A program made the translations under genes and the position numbers. 64,000 bases of DNA from Streptantibioticus rubrisoli (lineage in GTDB: Bacteria > Actinomycetota > Actinomycetes > Streptomycetales > Streptomycetaceae). Within the stretch, counting starts at the first letter, position 1, and each line of letters starts with the position of its first letter. The stretch covers positions 1-64,000 of the forward strand of contig NZ_JANFNH010000038.1 of the NCBI RefSeq assembly GCF_024436055.1, given 5' to 3'. This document shows positions 37,961-47,111 of the stretch, piece after piece. The notes below the pieces were generated by a model, which saw only the letters and a list, made by a program, of their open reading frames with translations, ran no database searches and was not told the origin of the DNA.

Positions 37961-38731
37961 TCAGTCCCCGGCGTCCGCCGAGGCACCGCTGTCTCCCACC
38001 CGGCGCCCGCCACCACCCTCAATGGGGATGTGCTTCGCACCGCTGTCTCCCTGCCCGCCGCCCAGCTCGCCCGTCCACCTGCGGTAGAGCTTGTGCGGTA
38101 CGCCGACCGCGTCCAGCGCCCGCCCGGCCACGAAGTCCACCAGGTCCTGGGCGCTGACGGCACCCGCGTAGAAGGCGGGCGAGGCGGGCAGCACCACGGC
38201 GCCAGCCTCGTCGAGGGCGACCAGTTGCCTGAGCGTCGGACCGCTGAGCGGGGTCTCGCGCACCACGACCACCAACGGCCGCCGTTCCTTGAGCGTCACG
38301 CTCGCCGCCCGCTGCAACAGGTCCTTCGACAGCCCGAGCGCCACCCCCGCCACGCAGGCCGTGCTGGCCGGAACGATCAGCATGCCCTTCGCCGGGTACG
38401 AGCCGGAGGACGGCCCGGCCGCCAGGTCGCCCGCGGGCCAGCAGCGCACCGCGCCCAGGTCGACGTCGTAGGCGTCCGGCGTGCCGTCGGCGCCGCGTGC
38501 CAGCAGCCGGGCGAGGTCCTCGCGCCAGTGCGCGTCCCGGAACGGGTGACCGGTCTCGTCCAGCACCGTGAGCCGGGCGGCCCGGCTGACCACCAGGTCG
38601 ACGGCCTCCCCGGCGTGCAGCAGCGCCCGGACGACGGCTGCCGCGAACGGGGTGCCGGACGCCCCTGAGACGCCGACCACCCAGGGACGTCGCCGGTCGC
38701 CCGGTATCGATGAGGTGTGTCGCGGCTCCAC
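37961..38731 (-). CDS. UbiX-family flavin prenyltransferase
   Basis: A 256-residue protein. GVSGASGTPFAAAVVRAL (about 20-37) is the FMN-binding loop, PASTACVAGVALGLSKDLLQRAA and LVVVVRETPLS are UbiX signatures. UbiX enzymes make prenyl-FMN for UbiD decarboxylases, and a UbiD homologue lies 1.8 kb away, so it probably supports late menaquinone decarboxylation (sometimes called mqnM). The last ~35 residues (GGGQGDSG ...) are a low-complexity tail. GTG start. Confidence 0.88.
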   Translation of the reverse strand: MEPRHTSSIPGDRRRPWVVGVSGASGTPFAAAVVRALLHAGEAVDLVVSRAARLTVLDETGHPFRDAHWREDLARLLARGADGTPDAYDVDLGAVRCWPAGDLAAGPSSGSYPAKGMLIVPASTACVAGVALGLSKDLLQRAASVTLKERRPLVVVVRETPLSGPTLRQLVALDEAGAVVLPASPAFYAGAVSAQDLVDFVAGRALDAVGVPHKLYRRWTGELGGGQGDSGAKHIPIEGGGGRRVGDSGASADAGD

Positions 38732-38845
38732 ACCGCGAGCCTATCCGGCCGACGGGCCGCGATCGGCCCGGATGCCCGCAGAACCCCCACCCCCGGAACC
38801 GGGGCGGTTGTCAGACCCGTTGTCTACCGTGGAAGCACATCTCCC

Positions 38846-38868
38846 GACCGGGGACGGAGTCCCCGGTC
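38846..38868. promoter_or_regulatory. perfect hairpin in the rhomboid gene leader
   Basis: GACCGGGGAC (38846-38855) and GTCCCCGGTC (38859-38868) form a 10-bp stem with a GGA loop, flanked by outer CTCCC/GGGAG arms. It lies 77 bases before the rhomboid ATG and just after a possible -10 (TACCGT, 38825-38830). Confidence 0.5.
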
Positions 38869-38944
38869 GCGGCCCGGGAGCACACGGAACCGGGCCGGGG
38901 CGCAGGAGATGACGGGGCTGCGGGGGGACCAAGGGGGCGGCGAG

Positions 38945-39565
38945 ATGGTGACGTATACGAAGGCGGTGCGCCCGCGGGGCGGCGGGTTGACGAACGTCGT
39001 CGCGGCGGGCGCGCTCATGGCGGGCTGGGTGGCGCTGCTGTGGGTGCTGGAGGCCGTGGACGCGGTGTCGCACGGCGCGCTGGACCACTTCGGGATCGTG
39101 CCCCGGCAGGCCCGCGGTCTTGTCGACATCATCCCGGCGGCGTTCGTGCACTTCGGCTTCGGGCACGTGGCGGCGAACAGCCTGCCGCTGCTGGTCCTCG
39201 GCTTCCTCGCCGCGCTGCGCGGCATAGGCCGGTTCCTCGCAATATCCCTGCTGATCATCGTCGTCAGCGGGCTGGGCGTGTGGCTGGTGGCACCGTCCGG
39301 CACCAATACGGCGGGGGCGTCCGGCCTGATCTTCGGGCTGTTCGCGTATCTGGTGGTGCGCGGGTTCGTGGACCGGCGGCCGCTGGACATCGCGCTGGGC
39401 GTGGTGGTGGCGGTGCTCTACGGCTCGATCCTGTGGGGCGTGCTGCCGAACGCGGCCGGGATGTCCTGGCAGGGGCATCTGTTCGGGCTGGTGGGCGGTG
39501 TGGTCGCGGCGTTCCTGTTCCGGGAGCGCCGGTCCGGCGAGCTCATACCGTCCGCCCGAATCTGA
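38945..39565 (+). CDS. rhomboid-family intramembrane serine protease
   Basis: A 206-residue six-helix membrane protein. The catalytic Ser126 sits in GASG and His178 in WQGH; the supporting His74 and Asn78 (HVAANS) are also present, so the active site looks complete. Rhomboids cut single-pass membrane proteins. Start ATG 38945 follows GGGGGCGGCGAG. It converges on the UbiA-type gene with 7 bases between stops. Substrate unknown. Confidence 0.9.
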   Translation: MVTYTKAVRPRGGGLTNVVAAGALMAGWVALLWVLEAVDAVSHGALDHFGIVPRQARGLVDIIPAAFVHFGFGHVAANSLPLLVLGFLAALRGIGRFLAISLLIIVVSGLGVWLVAPSGTNTAGASGLIFGLFAYLVVRGFVDRRPLDIALGVVVAVLYGSILWGVLPNAAGMSWQGHLFGLVGGVVAAFLFRERRSGELIPSARI

Positions 39566-39572
39566 CGGTGCG

Positions 39573-40496
39573 TCAGGCGGCGAGCCCGCGGGTCAGCAGG
39601 TCGAGCAGCGCGCAGAAGAACAGCGCGATGCCGATGAACCCGTTGACCGTGAAGAACGCCCGGTTCAGCCTGGACAGGTCGCCCGGCTTGACGATCGAGT
39701 GCTCGTAGCAGAACGCGACGGCGACGATCAGCAGGCCGATCCACCAGAACGTCCCGGCACCGGAGGCGGCCCCGTACCAGGCGAGCAGGGCCGTGGTCAC
39801 CACATGGCAGACCCGGGCGCCGTACAGCGCGGCCGCGATGCCGAACCGGGCCGGTACCGACTTCACACCGTGCGCCCGGTCGGCCGCCACGTCCTGGCAG
39901 CCGAAGATCAGGTCGAAGCCGCCGATCCACACGCCCACCGCGAGCCCCAGGATCACCGCGTCCCAGGACCACCTGCCGGTCACCGCGAGCCATGCGCCGA
40001 TCGGGCCGATCGCCTGGGCGAGACCGAGGATGGCGTGCGGGAAGTTGGTGAACCGCTTCCCGTACGGATAGACCACCATCGGCACCACGGCCAGCGGCGC
40101 CAGGTACAGGCACAGCGTGTTCAGCGACGCGGCGGCGCCCAGGAAGACCACCAGGGCGATCAGCGCGCCGGTCCACGCCGAGCGCACCGAGACCACGCCG
40201 GTGACCAGTTCCCGGCCCGCGGTGCGCGGATTGCGGGCGTCGATCTCCCGGTCGATGATCCGGTTGCAGGCCATCGCGAAGGTACGCAGCCCCACCATGG
40301 CGGCGGTCACCAGGAACAGCTGCCACCAGTGGATGGAGGCGGTCCGCGCCTGCATGGCGGTGAGCGCGGCGATGTAGGCGAACGGCAGGGCGAAGACCGA
40401 GTGCTCGATCATCACCAGCCGCAGGAACGCCTTGACCTTGCCGGGCGGCGCGGGCTCCGGTCCGAACAGATCCGGGGCCGCCGACTCAACGCTCAC
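39573..40496 (-). CDS. mqnP: UbiA-type polyprenyltransferase of the futalosine pathway
   Basis: A 307-residue membrane enzyme with about eight helices. The first Asp-rich motif is N78xxxD82xxxD86 (NRIIDREID), the second DVAADRAHGVKSVPARFG. It attaches the polyprenyl chain to the dihydroxynaphthoate ring. The GTG start overlaps the UbiD stop (GTGA) with GGAAGGAG upstream, showing coupling. mqnP is assigned from family plus position between UbiD- and UbiX-type genes. Confidence 0.9.
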   Translation of the reverse strand: MSVESAAPDLFGPEPAPPGKVKAFLRLVMIEHSVFALPFAYIAALTAMQARTASIHWWQLFLVTAAMVGLRTFAMACNRIIDREIDARNPRTAGRELVTGVVSVRSAWTGALIALVVFLGAAASLNTLCLYLAPLAVVPMVVYPYGKRFTNFPHAILGLAQAIGPIGAWLAVTGRWSWDAVILGLAVGVWIGGFDLIFGCQDVAADRAHGVKSVPARFGIAAALYGARVCHVVTTALLAWYGAASGAGTFWWIGLLIVAVAFCYEHSIVKPGDLSRLNRAFFTVNGFIGIALFFCALLDLLTRGLAA

Positions 40497-41950
40497 AGCC
40501 CGTACTCCTTCCATCGCCGGGTCACCCGCGCCGCGGTCTCCGGGTCGGAGACGACCATCTCCGGCCAGCCACCGTCGCGGGTGTAGCCCTCCTCGGGCAG
40601 CTTCCGGGTCGCGTCGATGCCCGCCTTGCCGCCCCAGAACTGCTGGTAGGAGGCGTGGTCAAGGTGGTCGACGGGACCTTCGACCACGGTCAGGTCGCGG
40701 CTGTAGTCGGTGTTGCCGAACGCCCGCCAGGCGACCTCGTGGTAGTCGTGCACATCGCAGTCCGAGTCGACCACGATGATCAGCTTGGTGAGCGACATCA
40801 TGTGCGCTCCCCAGATGGCGTGCATCACCTTCTGCGCGTGCTTGGGGTACTTCTTGTCGATCGAGACGATCGCGCAGTTGTGGAAGCCGCCCGCCTCGGG
40901 CAGGTCGTAGTCGACGATGTCCGGGACGATGACCTTCAGCAGCGGCAGGAAGAAACGTTCGGTGGCCTTGCCCAGTGGACCGTCCTCGGTCGGCGGGCGG
41001 CCCACCACGATCGACTGCAGCAGCGGTCGCCGACGCATCGTCACACAGTCGATGGTCAGCGCCGGGAACGGCTCCTGCGGGGTGTAGAAGCCGGTGTGGT
41101 CGCCGAACGGCCCCTCGGGCAGCGTCCTTCCGGGCTCCAGCCAGCCCTCCAGCACCACCTCGGCGGCGGCCGGGACCTGGAGCGGGACCGTCTTGCAGTC
41201 CACCATCTCCACCCGCTTGCCCTGGACGAACCCGGCGAAGAGGTACTCGTCGATGTCACCGGGCAGCGGCGCGGTGGCCGCGTACGTCACCGCGGGCGGA
41301 CAGCCGAACGCGATGGCCACCGGCAGTCGTTCGCCGCGCCGCTGGGCGACCTGGTAGTGGTTGCGGCTGTCCTTGTGGATCTGCCAGTGCATGCCGATGG
41401 TCCGCGCGTCATGCCGCTGCAACCGGTACAGGCCCAGGTTGCGCACCCCGGTCTCCGGGTCCTTGGTGTGGGTGAGACCCAGGTTGAAGAACGAGCCGCC
41501 GTCCTGCGGCCAGGTGAACAGCGCGGGCAGCCGTTCCAGGTCCACCTGGTCGCCGGTGAGCACGACCTCCTGCACCGGCGCGTCGCCCGGCTTGACCTTC
41601 CTCGGCGGTACGTGCGTCATCCCGGCGAGCTTGCCGAACGCCTCGCGCACACCGGTGAAGCCGTGCGGCAGTTCGGGCTTGAGCAGGCCCGCGATCTTCT
41701 CGCTGATGTCGTCGTACGACTTCAGCCCGAGCGCCTTGAGCAGTCGGCGGTCGGTGCCGTAGACGTTCATCGCCAACGGCATGGCGCAGCCGCGCACGTT
41801 CTCGAACAGCAGGGCCGGGCCGCCCGCCTTGTTCACCCGATCGACGATCTCGCCGACCTCCAGATGGGGGTCCACCTCGACCTTGACGCGCTTGAGGTCA
41901 CCGTCCCGCTCCAGCGCCCGCAGGAACGAGCGGAGATCGTCGTAAGCCAT
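40493..41950 (-). CDS. UbiD-family decarboxylase of menaquinone synthesis
   Basis: A 485-residue prenyl-FMN-dependent decarboxylase. NLGLYRLQRHDARTIGMHWQIHKDS and EGPFGDHTGFYTPQEPFP hold the conserved Arg/Glu residues of UbiD. It most likely removes the carboxylate from the prenylated naphthoate (sometimes called mqnL), using cofactor from the UbiX-type protein. The ATG at 41950 gives the usual MAYDDLRSFLRALE start; the longer open frame upstream is not supported. Confidence 0.9.
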   Translation of the reverse strand: MAYDDLRSFLRALERDGDLKRVKVEVDPHLEVGEIVDRVNKAGGPALLFENVRGCAMPLAMNVYGTDRRLLKALGLKSYDDISEKIAGLLKPELPHGFTGVREAFGKLAGMTHVPPRKVKPGDAPVQEVVLTGDQVDLERLPALFTWPQDGGSFFNLGLTHTKDPETGVRNLGLYRLQRHDARTIGMHWQIHKDSRNHYQVAQRRGERLPVAIAFGCPPAVTYAATAPLPGDIDEYLFAGFVQGKRVEMVDCKTVPLQVPAAAEVVLEGWLEPGRTLPEGPFGDHTGFYTPQEPFPALTIDCVTMRRRPLLQSIVVGRPPTEDGPLGKATERFFLPLLKVIVPDIVDYDLPEAGGFHNCAIVSIDKKYPKHAQKVMHAIWGAHMMSLTKLIIVVDSDCDVHDYHEVAWRAFGNTDYSRDLTVVEGPVDHLDHASYQQFWGGKAGIDATRKLPEEGYTRDGGWPEMVVSDPETAARVTRRWKEYGL

Positions 41951-42127
41951 GCGTTCCAGTATCCGCCATGGGGTCCGGCCGCTTGCCGCCGGGCGCACGG
42001 CACGGCGTTCAGCGCGCTGATCGGCACGTGCGCCATGGACGGCGCGAGGGCGGCCCGCGAGGTCTACCCTTGATCCGTCACTGGGCCGTCCGCGGCCCAT
42101 CGCCGTACTCAGGGGGACCGCGTCGGC

Positions 42128-42556
42128 ATGATCAGGTATCTGCCCGTCCTGCTGCTGCTCGCGCTGTGGATCTTCGCGTTCGTCGACTGCCTGAACACAC
42201 CGGAGCAGCAGGTGCGCAACCTGCCCAAGGTGGTGTGGGTGCTCATCATCCTGCTGTTCGGGGAGGTGCTGATCGGGCCGATCGCCTGGCTGGCCGCCGG
42301 GCGCCCGCGCGCGGGGCTGCGACACGGTGGCCCGATGGCGGACGGCGCGGGCTTCGGTACGGCTGCCGCCGAGGAGGCGCACTGGGTCGCGCCGGACGAC
42401 AACCCCGAGTTCCTGCGCTCGTTGAGCCTGGCGAACAAGCGGGACGAGGCCATGCTCAAGGAGTGGGAGGCCGACCTGCGCCGCCGCGAGGAGGAGCTGC
42501 GCCGCAAGCAGAACGGCGGCTCCGGACCTGACGACGCCTCACCCGCCGCTCCCTGA
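42128..42556 (+). CDS. small membrane protein with phospholipase D nuclease N-terminal (PLDc_N) domain
   Basis: A 142-residue protein. Two membrane helices (about 3-20 and 34-56) with WIFAFVDCL and PKVVWVLIILLFGEVLIGPIAWL match the PLDc_N domain. The cytoplasmic C-terminus ends in a coiled, Glu/Arg-rich stretch (DEAMLKEWEADLRRREEELRRKQ). Divergent from the UbiD-type gene. Role unknown, possibly a membrane anchor. Confidence 0.82.
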   Translation: MIRYLPVLLLLALWIFAFVDCLNTPEQQVRNLPKVVWVLIILLFGEVLIGPIAWLAAGRPRAGLRHGGPMADGAGFGTAAAEEAHWVAPDDNPEFLRSLSLANKRDEAMLKEWEADLRRREEELRRKQNGGSGPDDASPAAP

Positions 42557-42757
42557 CGTCCAGCACACCACTGGTGCCCGCGCACCGCCGGTCGCCGTGG
42601 TGCCCATGCGACACGCCGAGCCATGCCCAAAGCCTCATCCGTACACGGTCAATTGCTGCATAGTTAACGCAACTGCTCCTCCCTCCGATCCGATCGGCGC
42701 AGGAGAGTCGGCGAAGGCCCGGAGAGGGCGTACGCGATTCGAGGGAGAGGGATACCC

Positions 42758-44185
42758 ATGCCCGACATCACCCGACGCAGACTCCTCGGCTCGGCGGCGG
42801 GCGCACTCGGCGGCGCCGCGGCGCTGTCCCTACTGCCGCCGAGCGTCCAGCGGGCGGTCGCTGCCGGACCGGCCCGGCACGGCTCGCTGGCGGACATCGA
42901 ACACGTCGTCCTGCTGATGCAGGAGAACCGGTCCTTCGACCACTACTTCGGCACCCTCAAGGGCGTACGGGGGTTCGCGGACCCCGACGCGCTGCGGCTG
43001 AGCACCGGCCGTTCGGTGTTCTACCAGCCGGACGCGGAGAACCCCGACGGATATCTGCTCCCCTTCCACCTCAACACCCACAAGTCCAGCGCCCAGGCGA
43101 TCCCGTCCACCTCGCACGCCTGGGAGGTGCAGCACCGGGCGTGGCACCACGGCCGGATGGACAGGTGGCTGCCCGCGCACCGCGCGGCGGACGGCGCCAA
43201 CGGCCCGTATGTGATGGGCTACCACACCCGCGAGGACATCCCGTTCCAGTTCGCCCTCGCGGAGACGTTCACCATCTGCGACAACTACTTCTGCTCGGTG
43301 TTCGGCCCGACCTGGCCCAACCGGCTGTACTGGATGACCGGCACCAACGACCCCAACGGCACCCACGGCGGCCCGATCATCACCAACGACGCGCCGTCGC
43401 CGTACCGCTGGACCACCTACGCGGAGCGGCTGGAGGACGCCGGGATCAGCTGGCAGGTGTACCAGGAGCTGGACAACTACGGCTGCAACATGCTGGAGAA
43501 CTTCCAGGTCTTCCAGGACGCCAAGCCCGGTGACCCGCTCTACGAGCGCGGCATGCGGTTCCGACCCGCGGGCACGTTCGAGGAGGACGCGCGCGCCGAC
43601 CAGTTGCCCGCGGTCTCCTGGATCATTCCGACCAGCTACCAGTCCGAGCATCCGGACTACCTGCCCGCGGCGGGCGCGGACTTCGTCGCCTCGAAGATCG
43701 AGGCGATCGCCTCGAACCCGAAGGTGTGGGCGAAGACCGCGTTCATCCTCAACTACGACGAGAACGACGGCCTGTTCGACCACGTTCCGCCGCCCACGCC
43801 GAAGCCCGGCACACCGGACGAGTTCATCGACGGGCTGCCCGTCGGTGCGGGCTTCCGGGTGCCGTGCATCATCATCTCGCCCTGGACGGTGGGGGGTTGG
43901 GCGGCCGGTGAGGCGTTCGACCACACCTCGGTGCTGCGGTTCCTTGAGCGGTTCACCGGGGTGACCGAGCCCAACATCAGCCGGTGGCGGCGCCGTACGT
44001 TCGGCGATCTGACGTCCGCGTTCGGCTTCGACTCCGCGGCCTCCCGGCCGCCGCGCCTGCCCACGAACACGGCGGAGCAACTCGCCGAGGCGGAATGGGA
44101 GGTGGCCCATCTCCCCAAGCCAGCGCTGCCGGGCGCGAGCCAGACCCCACCCCACCAGGAACCGGGCCACCGGCACCGGCGGTAG
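42758..44185 (+). CDS. Tat-exported phospholipase C / phosphoesterase
   Basis: A 475-residue phosphoesterase of the acid phosphatase/phospholipase C family. Twin-arginine signal RRRLLGSAAGALGG at residues 6-19; core begins HVVLLMQENRSFDHYFGTLKG with the metal/catalytic Glu56, Asn57, Asp61, His62 region; later NYDENDGLFDHV supplies further metal ligands. These enzymes release phosphate or head groups from lipids outside the cell. ATG follows GAGGGAGAGG. The His/Pro-rich end (PHQEPGHRHRR) is unusual. Confidence 0.9.
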   Translation: MPDITRRRLLGSAAGALGGAAALSLLPPSVQRAVAAGPARHGSLADIEHVVLLMQENRSFDHYFGTLKGVRGFADPDALRLSTGRSVFYQPDAENPDGYLLPFHLNTHKSSAQAIPSTSHAWEVQHRAWHHGRMDRWLPAHRAADGANGPYVMGYHTREDIPFQFALAETFTICDNYFCSVFGPTWPNRLYWMTGTNDPNGTHGGPIITNDAPSPYRWTTYAERLEDAGISWQVYQELDNYGCNMLENFQVFQDAKPGDPLYERGMRFRPAGTFEEDARADQLPAVSWIIPTSYQSEHPDYLPAAGADFVASKIEAIASNPKVWAKTAFILNYDENDGLFDHVPPPTPKPGTPDEFIDGLPVGAGFRVPCIIISPWTVGGWAAGEAFDHTSVLRFLERFTGVTEPNISRWRRRTFGDLTSAFGFDSAASRPPRLPTNTAEQLAEAEWEVAHLPKPALPGASQTPPHQEPGHRHRR

Positions 44186-44201
44186 GGATTTCTTTTCCGT
44201 C

Positions 44202-44303
44202 GGGGGCTTCGCCCCCAAGCCCCCTCCGGGGAAACGGGGGCTGGGCGCGGAGCCCCGGCTACTCGTGCCCCCACCGGGGTCCGGGGGCTTCGCCCCCGGA
44301 CCC
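44202..44303. terminator. cluster of three GC hairpins between convergent genes
   Basis: GGGGGC-TTC-GCCCCC (44202-44216); AGCCCCC/GGGGGCT (about 44218-44242); and GGGTCCGGGGGC-TTC-GCCCCCGGACCC (44277-44303, perfect 12-bp stem). They separate the phospholipase gene from ccsB and can stop transcription from both sides. Confidence 0.8.
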
Positions 44304-44316
44304 TTGCGAGCCGGGC

Positions 44317-45393
44317 TTACAGCCCGGCGTAGCTGTGCTTGCCGACGATGAAGATGTTGACGCAGTAGTAGTTGAACAGGAAGCAGCCGAAGGCGATCAG
44401 GCAGAGGTAGGCCGCCTTGCGGCCCTTCCAGCCCGCGGTGGCCCGGGCGTGCAGGTAGCACGCGTACGCGACCCAGGTGATGAACGACCAGGTCTCCGTG
44501 GGGTCCCAACCCCAGTACCGGCCCCATGCCGACTCGGCCCAGATCGATCCCGCGATGATGGTGAACGTCCACAGCGGGAAGATCGCCGCGTTGATCCGGT
44601 ACGCGAACTTGTCCAGCGTCGCCGCGGCGGGCAGCCGCTCCAGCATGGAGTCCAGCCTGCCGACCCGCCCCTGCGCCTGCCGCACCTCGTACCCGTCACG
44701 GAACAGGTAGAGGAAGGTGGCCAGCGCGCCCAGGTGGAACGCGGCGCCGCAGATGATCGCGCAACTGACGTGGATCCACAGCCAGTACGAGTGCAGCGCG
44801 GGCACCAGCTGGTCGGAGTCGGCGTACAGCACGGTGACCGCAAGGCCCAGGTCCAGCAGCACCGTGGTGGTCAGGAACAGACCCACCCAGCGCACGTTCT
44901 TGCCGAGCGCCAGCAGCAACAGGTAGAGGCCGACCGCGACCAGGCCCAACGTCGTGGAGAACTCGTACATGTTGCCCCACGGCGCCCGCTGCACGGACAG
45001 CGCGCGGGCCACCACCCCGCCGAAGTGCAGCAGCCAGGCCAGCACGGTCAGCGAGATCGCGATCCGCCCATACAGGTCGCCCTGCTCGCTGCCGCCCGCG
45101 GCGCCCGGACCGTCGATCGCGCCCCGGTCCTCGGAACCGTCCCGGGTCACCACCTGCGGACGCTCCAGCACGGTCGTACCGCCGCCGCGCCGCGCCACCC
45201 GTACCGCCGGAGCGGCGGGCGCGGCGGCCGACTCGGTGACCGCCCGGGCGGTGCGCGCCACCCGGCTGCGGCTACCGAAGGTCCACTCGGCGATATGGGC
45301 GAGGAAGGCCAGGGTGTAGACGGTGATCGCCGAATACACCAGGTAGTTGCTGATACTGGCCAAGCTCTCGTTGACCCCGGCAGCGATGGTCAC
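44317..45393 (-). CDS. ccsB: cytochrome c synthase subunit CcsB/ResC
   Basis: A 358-residue membrane protein with about eight helices. The heme-handling WWD signature is WGRYWGWDPTETWSFITW near residue 305. A polar insert at 40-105 separates the first helix from the rest. With ResB it forms the System II heme lyase that joins heme to CXXCH apocytochromes outside the membrane. ATG overlaps the resB stop by 4 bases. Confidence 0.94.
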   Translation of the reverse strand: MTIAAGVNESLASISNYLVYSAITVYTLAFLAHIAEWTFGSRSRVARTARAVTESAAAPAAPAVRVARRGGGTTVLERPQVVTRDGSEDRGAIDGPGAAGGSEQGDLYGRIAISLTVLAWLLHFGGVVARALSVQRAPWGNMYEFSTTLGLVAVGLYLLLLALGKNVRWVGLFLTTTVLLDLGLAVTVLYADSDQLVPALHSYWLWIHVSCAIICGAAFHLGALATFLYLFRDGYEVRQAQGRVGRLDSMLERLPAAATLDKFAYRINAAIFPLWTFTIIAGSIWAESAWGRYWGWDPTETWSFITWVAYACYLHARATAGWKGRKAAYLCLIAFGCFLFNYYCVNIFIVGKHSYAGL

Positions 45394-47108
45394 GACTGCT
45401 CCTTGTCCGAGTGGTCCCCATCTGACAGGGAATCCGGCTGGGATTCTTGCGGTTCTTCGGCCGCGGTGGGCGCCTTGGCGTGTACCGCCGACACCAGCAC
45501 CGCCAGTTCCTCGGCGACCTTCGGCGACTCGCTACGGCCGAGCCCGGCCAGTTCGACGAGGGTGCGGCCGTCGTCCGTGCGCCGGGCCCGTACCCACACC
45601 CGGCGGCGCTGGATGAACAGCGAACCGGCGAGCCCGAGCAGCATGCACACGGCGCTGCCGAGGGCGAGCGAGTTGCCCGGCTGGTGGACGACCTCGAAGT
45701 TGGCCCACTGGTCGATGCGGTTGAAGGTGATCGACCCGGCGCCGTTCGGCAGCGTCCAGGTGTCGCCGGGCACCATCAGCTTGCGGACCGGATTGCCCTT
45801 GTCGTCCGTGAACTGCTTGAGGTTCTTGTTGGTCGTGTCGAGCGTGTAGACGTTCTGCGCCAGACCGCTGTCCATGCCCAGGTCACCGTGGTAGCCGGTG
45901 ATGAACAGGGCGGGGCGCTCCAGCGCCGGGAAGACCGAGTGCGGACCGTTCACCGGATCGATCACCGTGGTGGGGGTGAACAGTCCGGCGAAGCCCAGCT
46001 GGTCGCGCTTGCCGTCCTTGCCCACCGCGTCCGGCACCTTGACGACGCCCTGCGAGGTGACGTTCCCGTCCAGCGGCAGGAACGGCACCGGGCCGCTGTA
46101 GGCCACGTTGCCCTGGCCGTCCCGGACCGTCACCACCATCGAGTAGCCGTGCGAGGTCAGATAGACCTTGTTGCCCGCCACGTTCAGCGGGTCGTTGACG
46201 TGGATGGTCCGCTGGTGGCTCTTGCCGTCCGGGCCGAAGTACGTCACGTCGGCGGCGTAGCTGCGCGGAGTGCCCTTCTGCGGTCCGGACTCCTCGTACG
46301 TGGCGTGGAACGCGTTCAGCGTGAAGCCGAACGGGGCCATGTTGTCCGGTTCGAAGAACGCGCCGTGCCTGAGGTCGTCGTACTGCGTCTGGTTGTTGGT
46401 GAAGCCACCGCCGGTGACGACCAGCTTGTTGCCGTCCGACTTGTACAGCGTGCCGACGGCGAACGCGATCAGCAGCCCGAACAGGGCGATATGGAAGATC
46501 AGGTTCCCGGCCTCGCGCAGATAGCCCTTCTCGGCGGCCACCGAGTCGCCGCCGGGCGCCGTCCGGTAGCGGCGTGCGCGCAGCGTCTCACGGGCCGAGG
46601 CGAGCACCTCCTCGGGCGCGGCGTCGGTGCGCCACGTCGCGTAGGCGGGCATCCGGTCCAACTTGCGCGGGGCGTGCGGCGGTTGGGAGCGCAGTTGGCC
46701 GACGAACTGCCAACTGCGCGGGATGATGCAGCCCGCCAGCGAGATGAACAGCAGGATGTAGACCGCGGAGAACCACACCGAGCTGTAGACGTGGAACAGC
46801 CCCAGCTTGGTGTAGATCGGGCCGAGGGAGGTGTGGTTCTTCAGGAACTCGGAGACCTTGACCGGGTCGCTGCCCTCCTGCGGTACGAGCGAGCCGGGGA
46901 TGGCCGCCAGCGACAGCAGGAACAGCAGGAGCAGCGCGACCCGCATCGACGTCAACTGCCGCCAGAACCAGCGCAGCCAGCCAGTGACGCCGAGCTTGGG
47001 CAGGTTCGGGGCGTCGCCGGTGGAGCCGCCGTCCTCCCGCGGCGCGGTGCTCAGCGCCTCGGCGGCGCCGTCCGCACCGGTGCCGGTGCTGGTCTCCGTC
47101 GTGCTCAT
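45390..47108 (-). CDS. resB: cytochrome c biogenesis protein ResB
   Basis: A 572-residue Ccs1/ResB protein: three helices in the first ~220 residues, a large extracytoplasmic domain (about 230-475), and one last helix near 480-500. Partner of CcsB in System II heme attachment. The first ~45 residues are a polar, Ala/Thr-rich cytoplasmic lead. Starts 3 bases after the ccdA stop. Confidence 0.94.
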   Translation of the reverse strand: MSTTETSTGTGADGAAEALSTAPREDGGSTGDAPNLPKLGVTGWLRWFWRQLTSMRVALLLLFLLSLAAIPGSLVPQEGSDPVKVSEFLKNHTSLGPIYTKLGLFHVYSSVWFSAVYILLFISLAGCIIPRSWQFVGQLRSQPPHAPRKLDRMPAYATWRTDAAPEEVLASARETLRARRYRTAPGGDSVAAEKGYLREAGNLIFHIALFGLLIAFAVGTLYKSDGNKLVVTGGGFTNNQTQYDDLRHGAFFEPDNMAPFGFTLNAFHATYEESGPQKGTPRSYAADVTYFGPDGKSHQRTIHVNDPLNVAGNKVYLTSHGYSMVVTVRDGQGNVAYSGPVPFLPLDGNVTSQGVVKVPDAVGKDGKRDQLGFAGLFTPTTVIDPVNGPHSVFPALERPALFITGYHGDLGMDSGLAQNVYTLDTTNKNLKQFTDDKGNPVRKLMVPGDTWTLPNGAGSITFNRIDQWANFEVVHQPGNSLALGSAVCMLLGLAGSLFIQRRRVWVRARRTDDGRTLVELAGLGRSESPKVAEELAVLVSAVHAKAPTAAEEPQESQPDSLSDGDHSDKEQS

Positions 47109-47111
47109 CAG

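Noticed and set aside
42597-42757. PHO box upstream of the phospholipase C-type gene
   Set aside because: GTACACGGTCA and GTTAACGCAAC lie 22 bases apart, but they match the 11-base PHO unit poorly and the middle unit does not fit.
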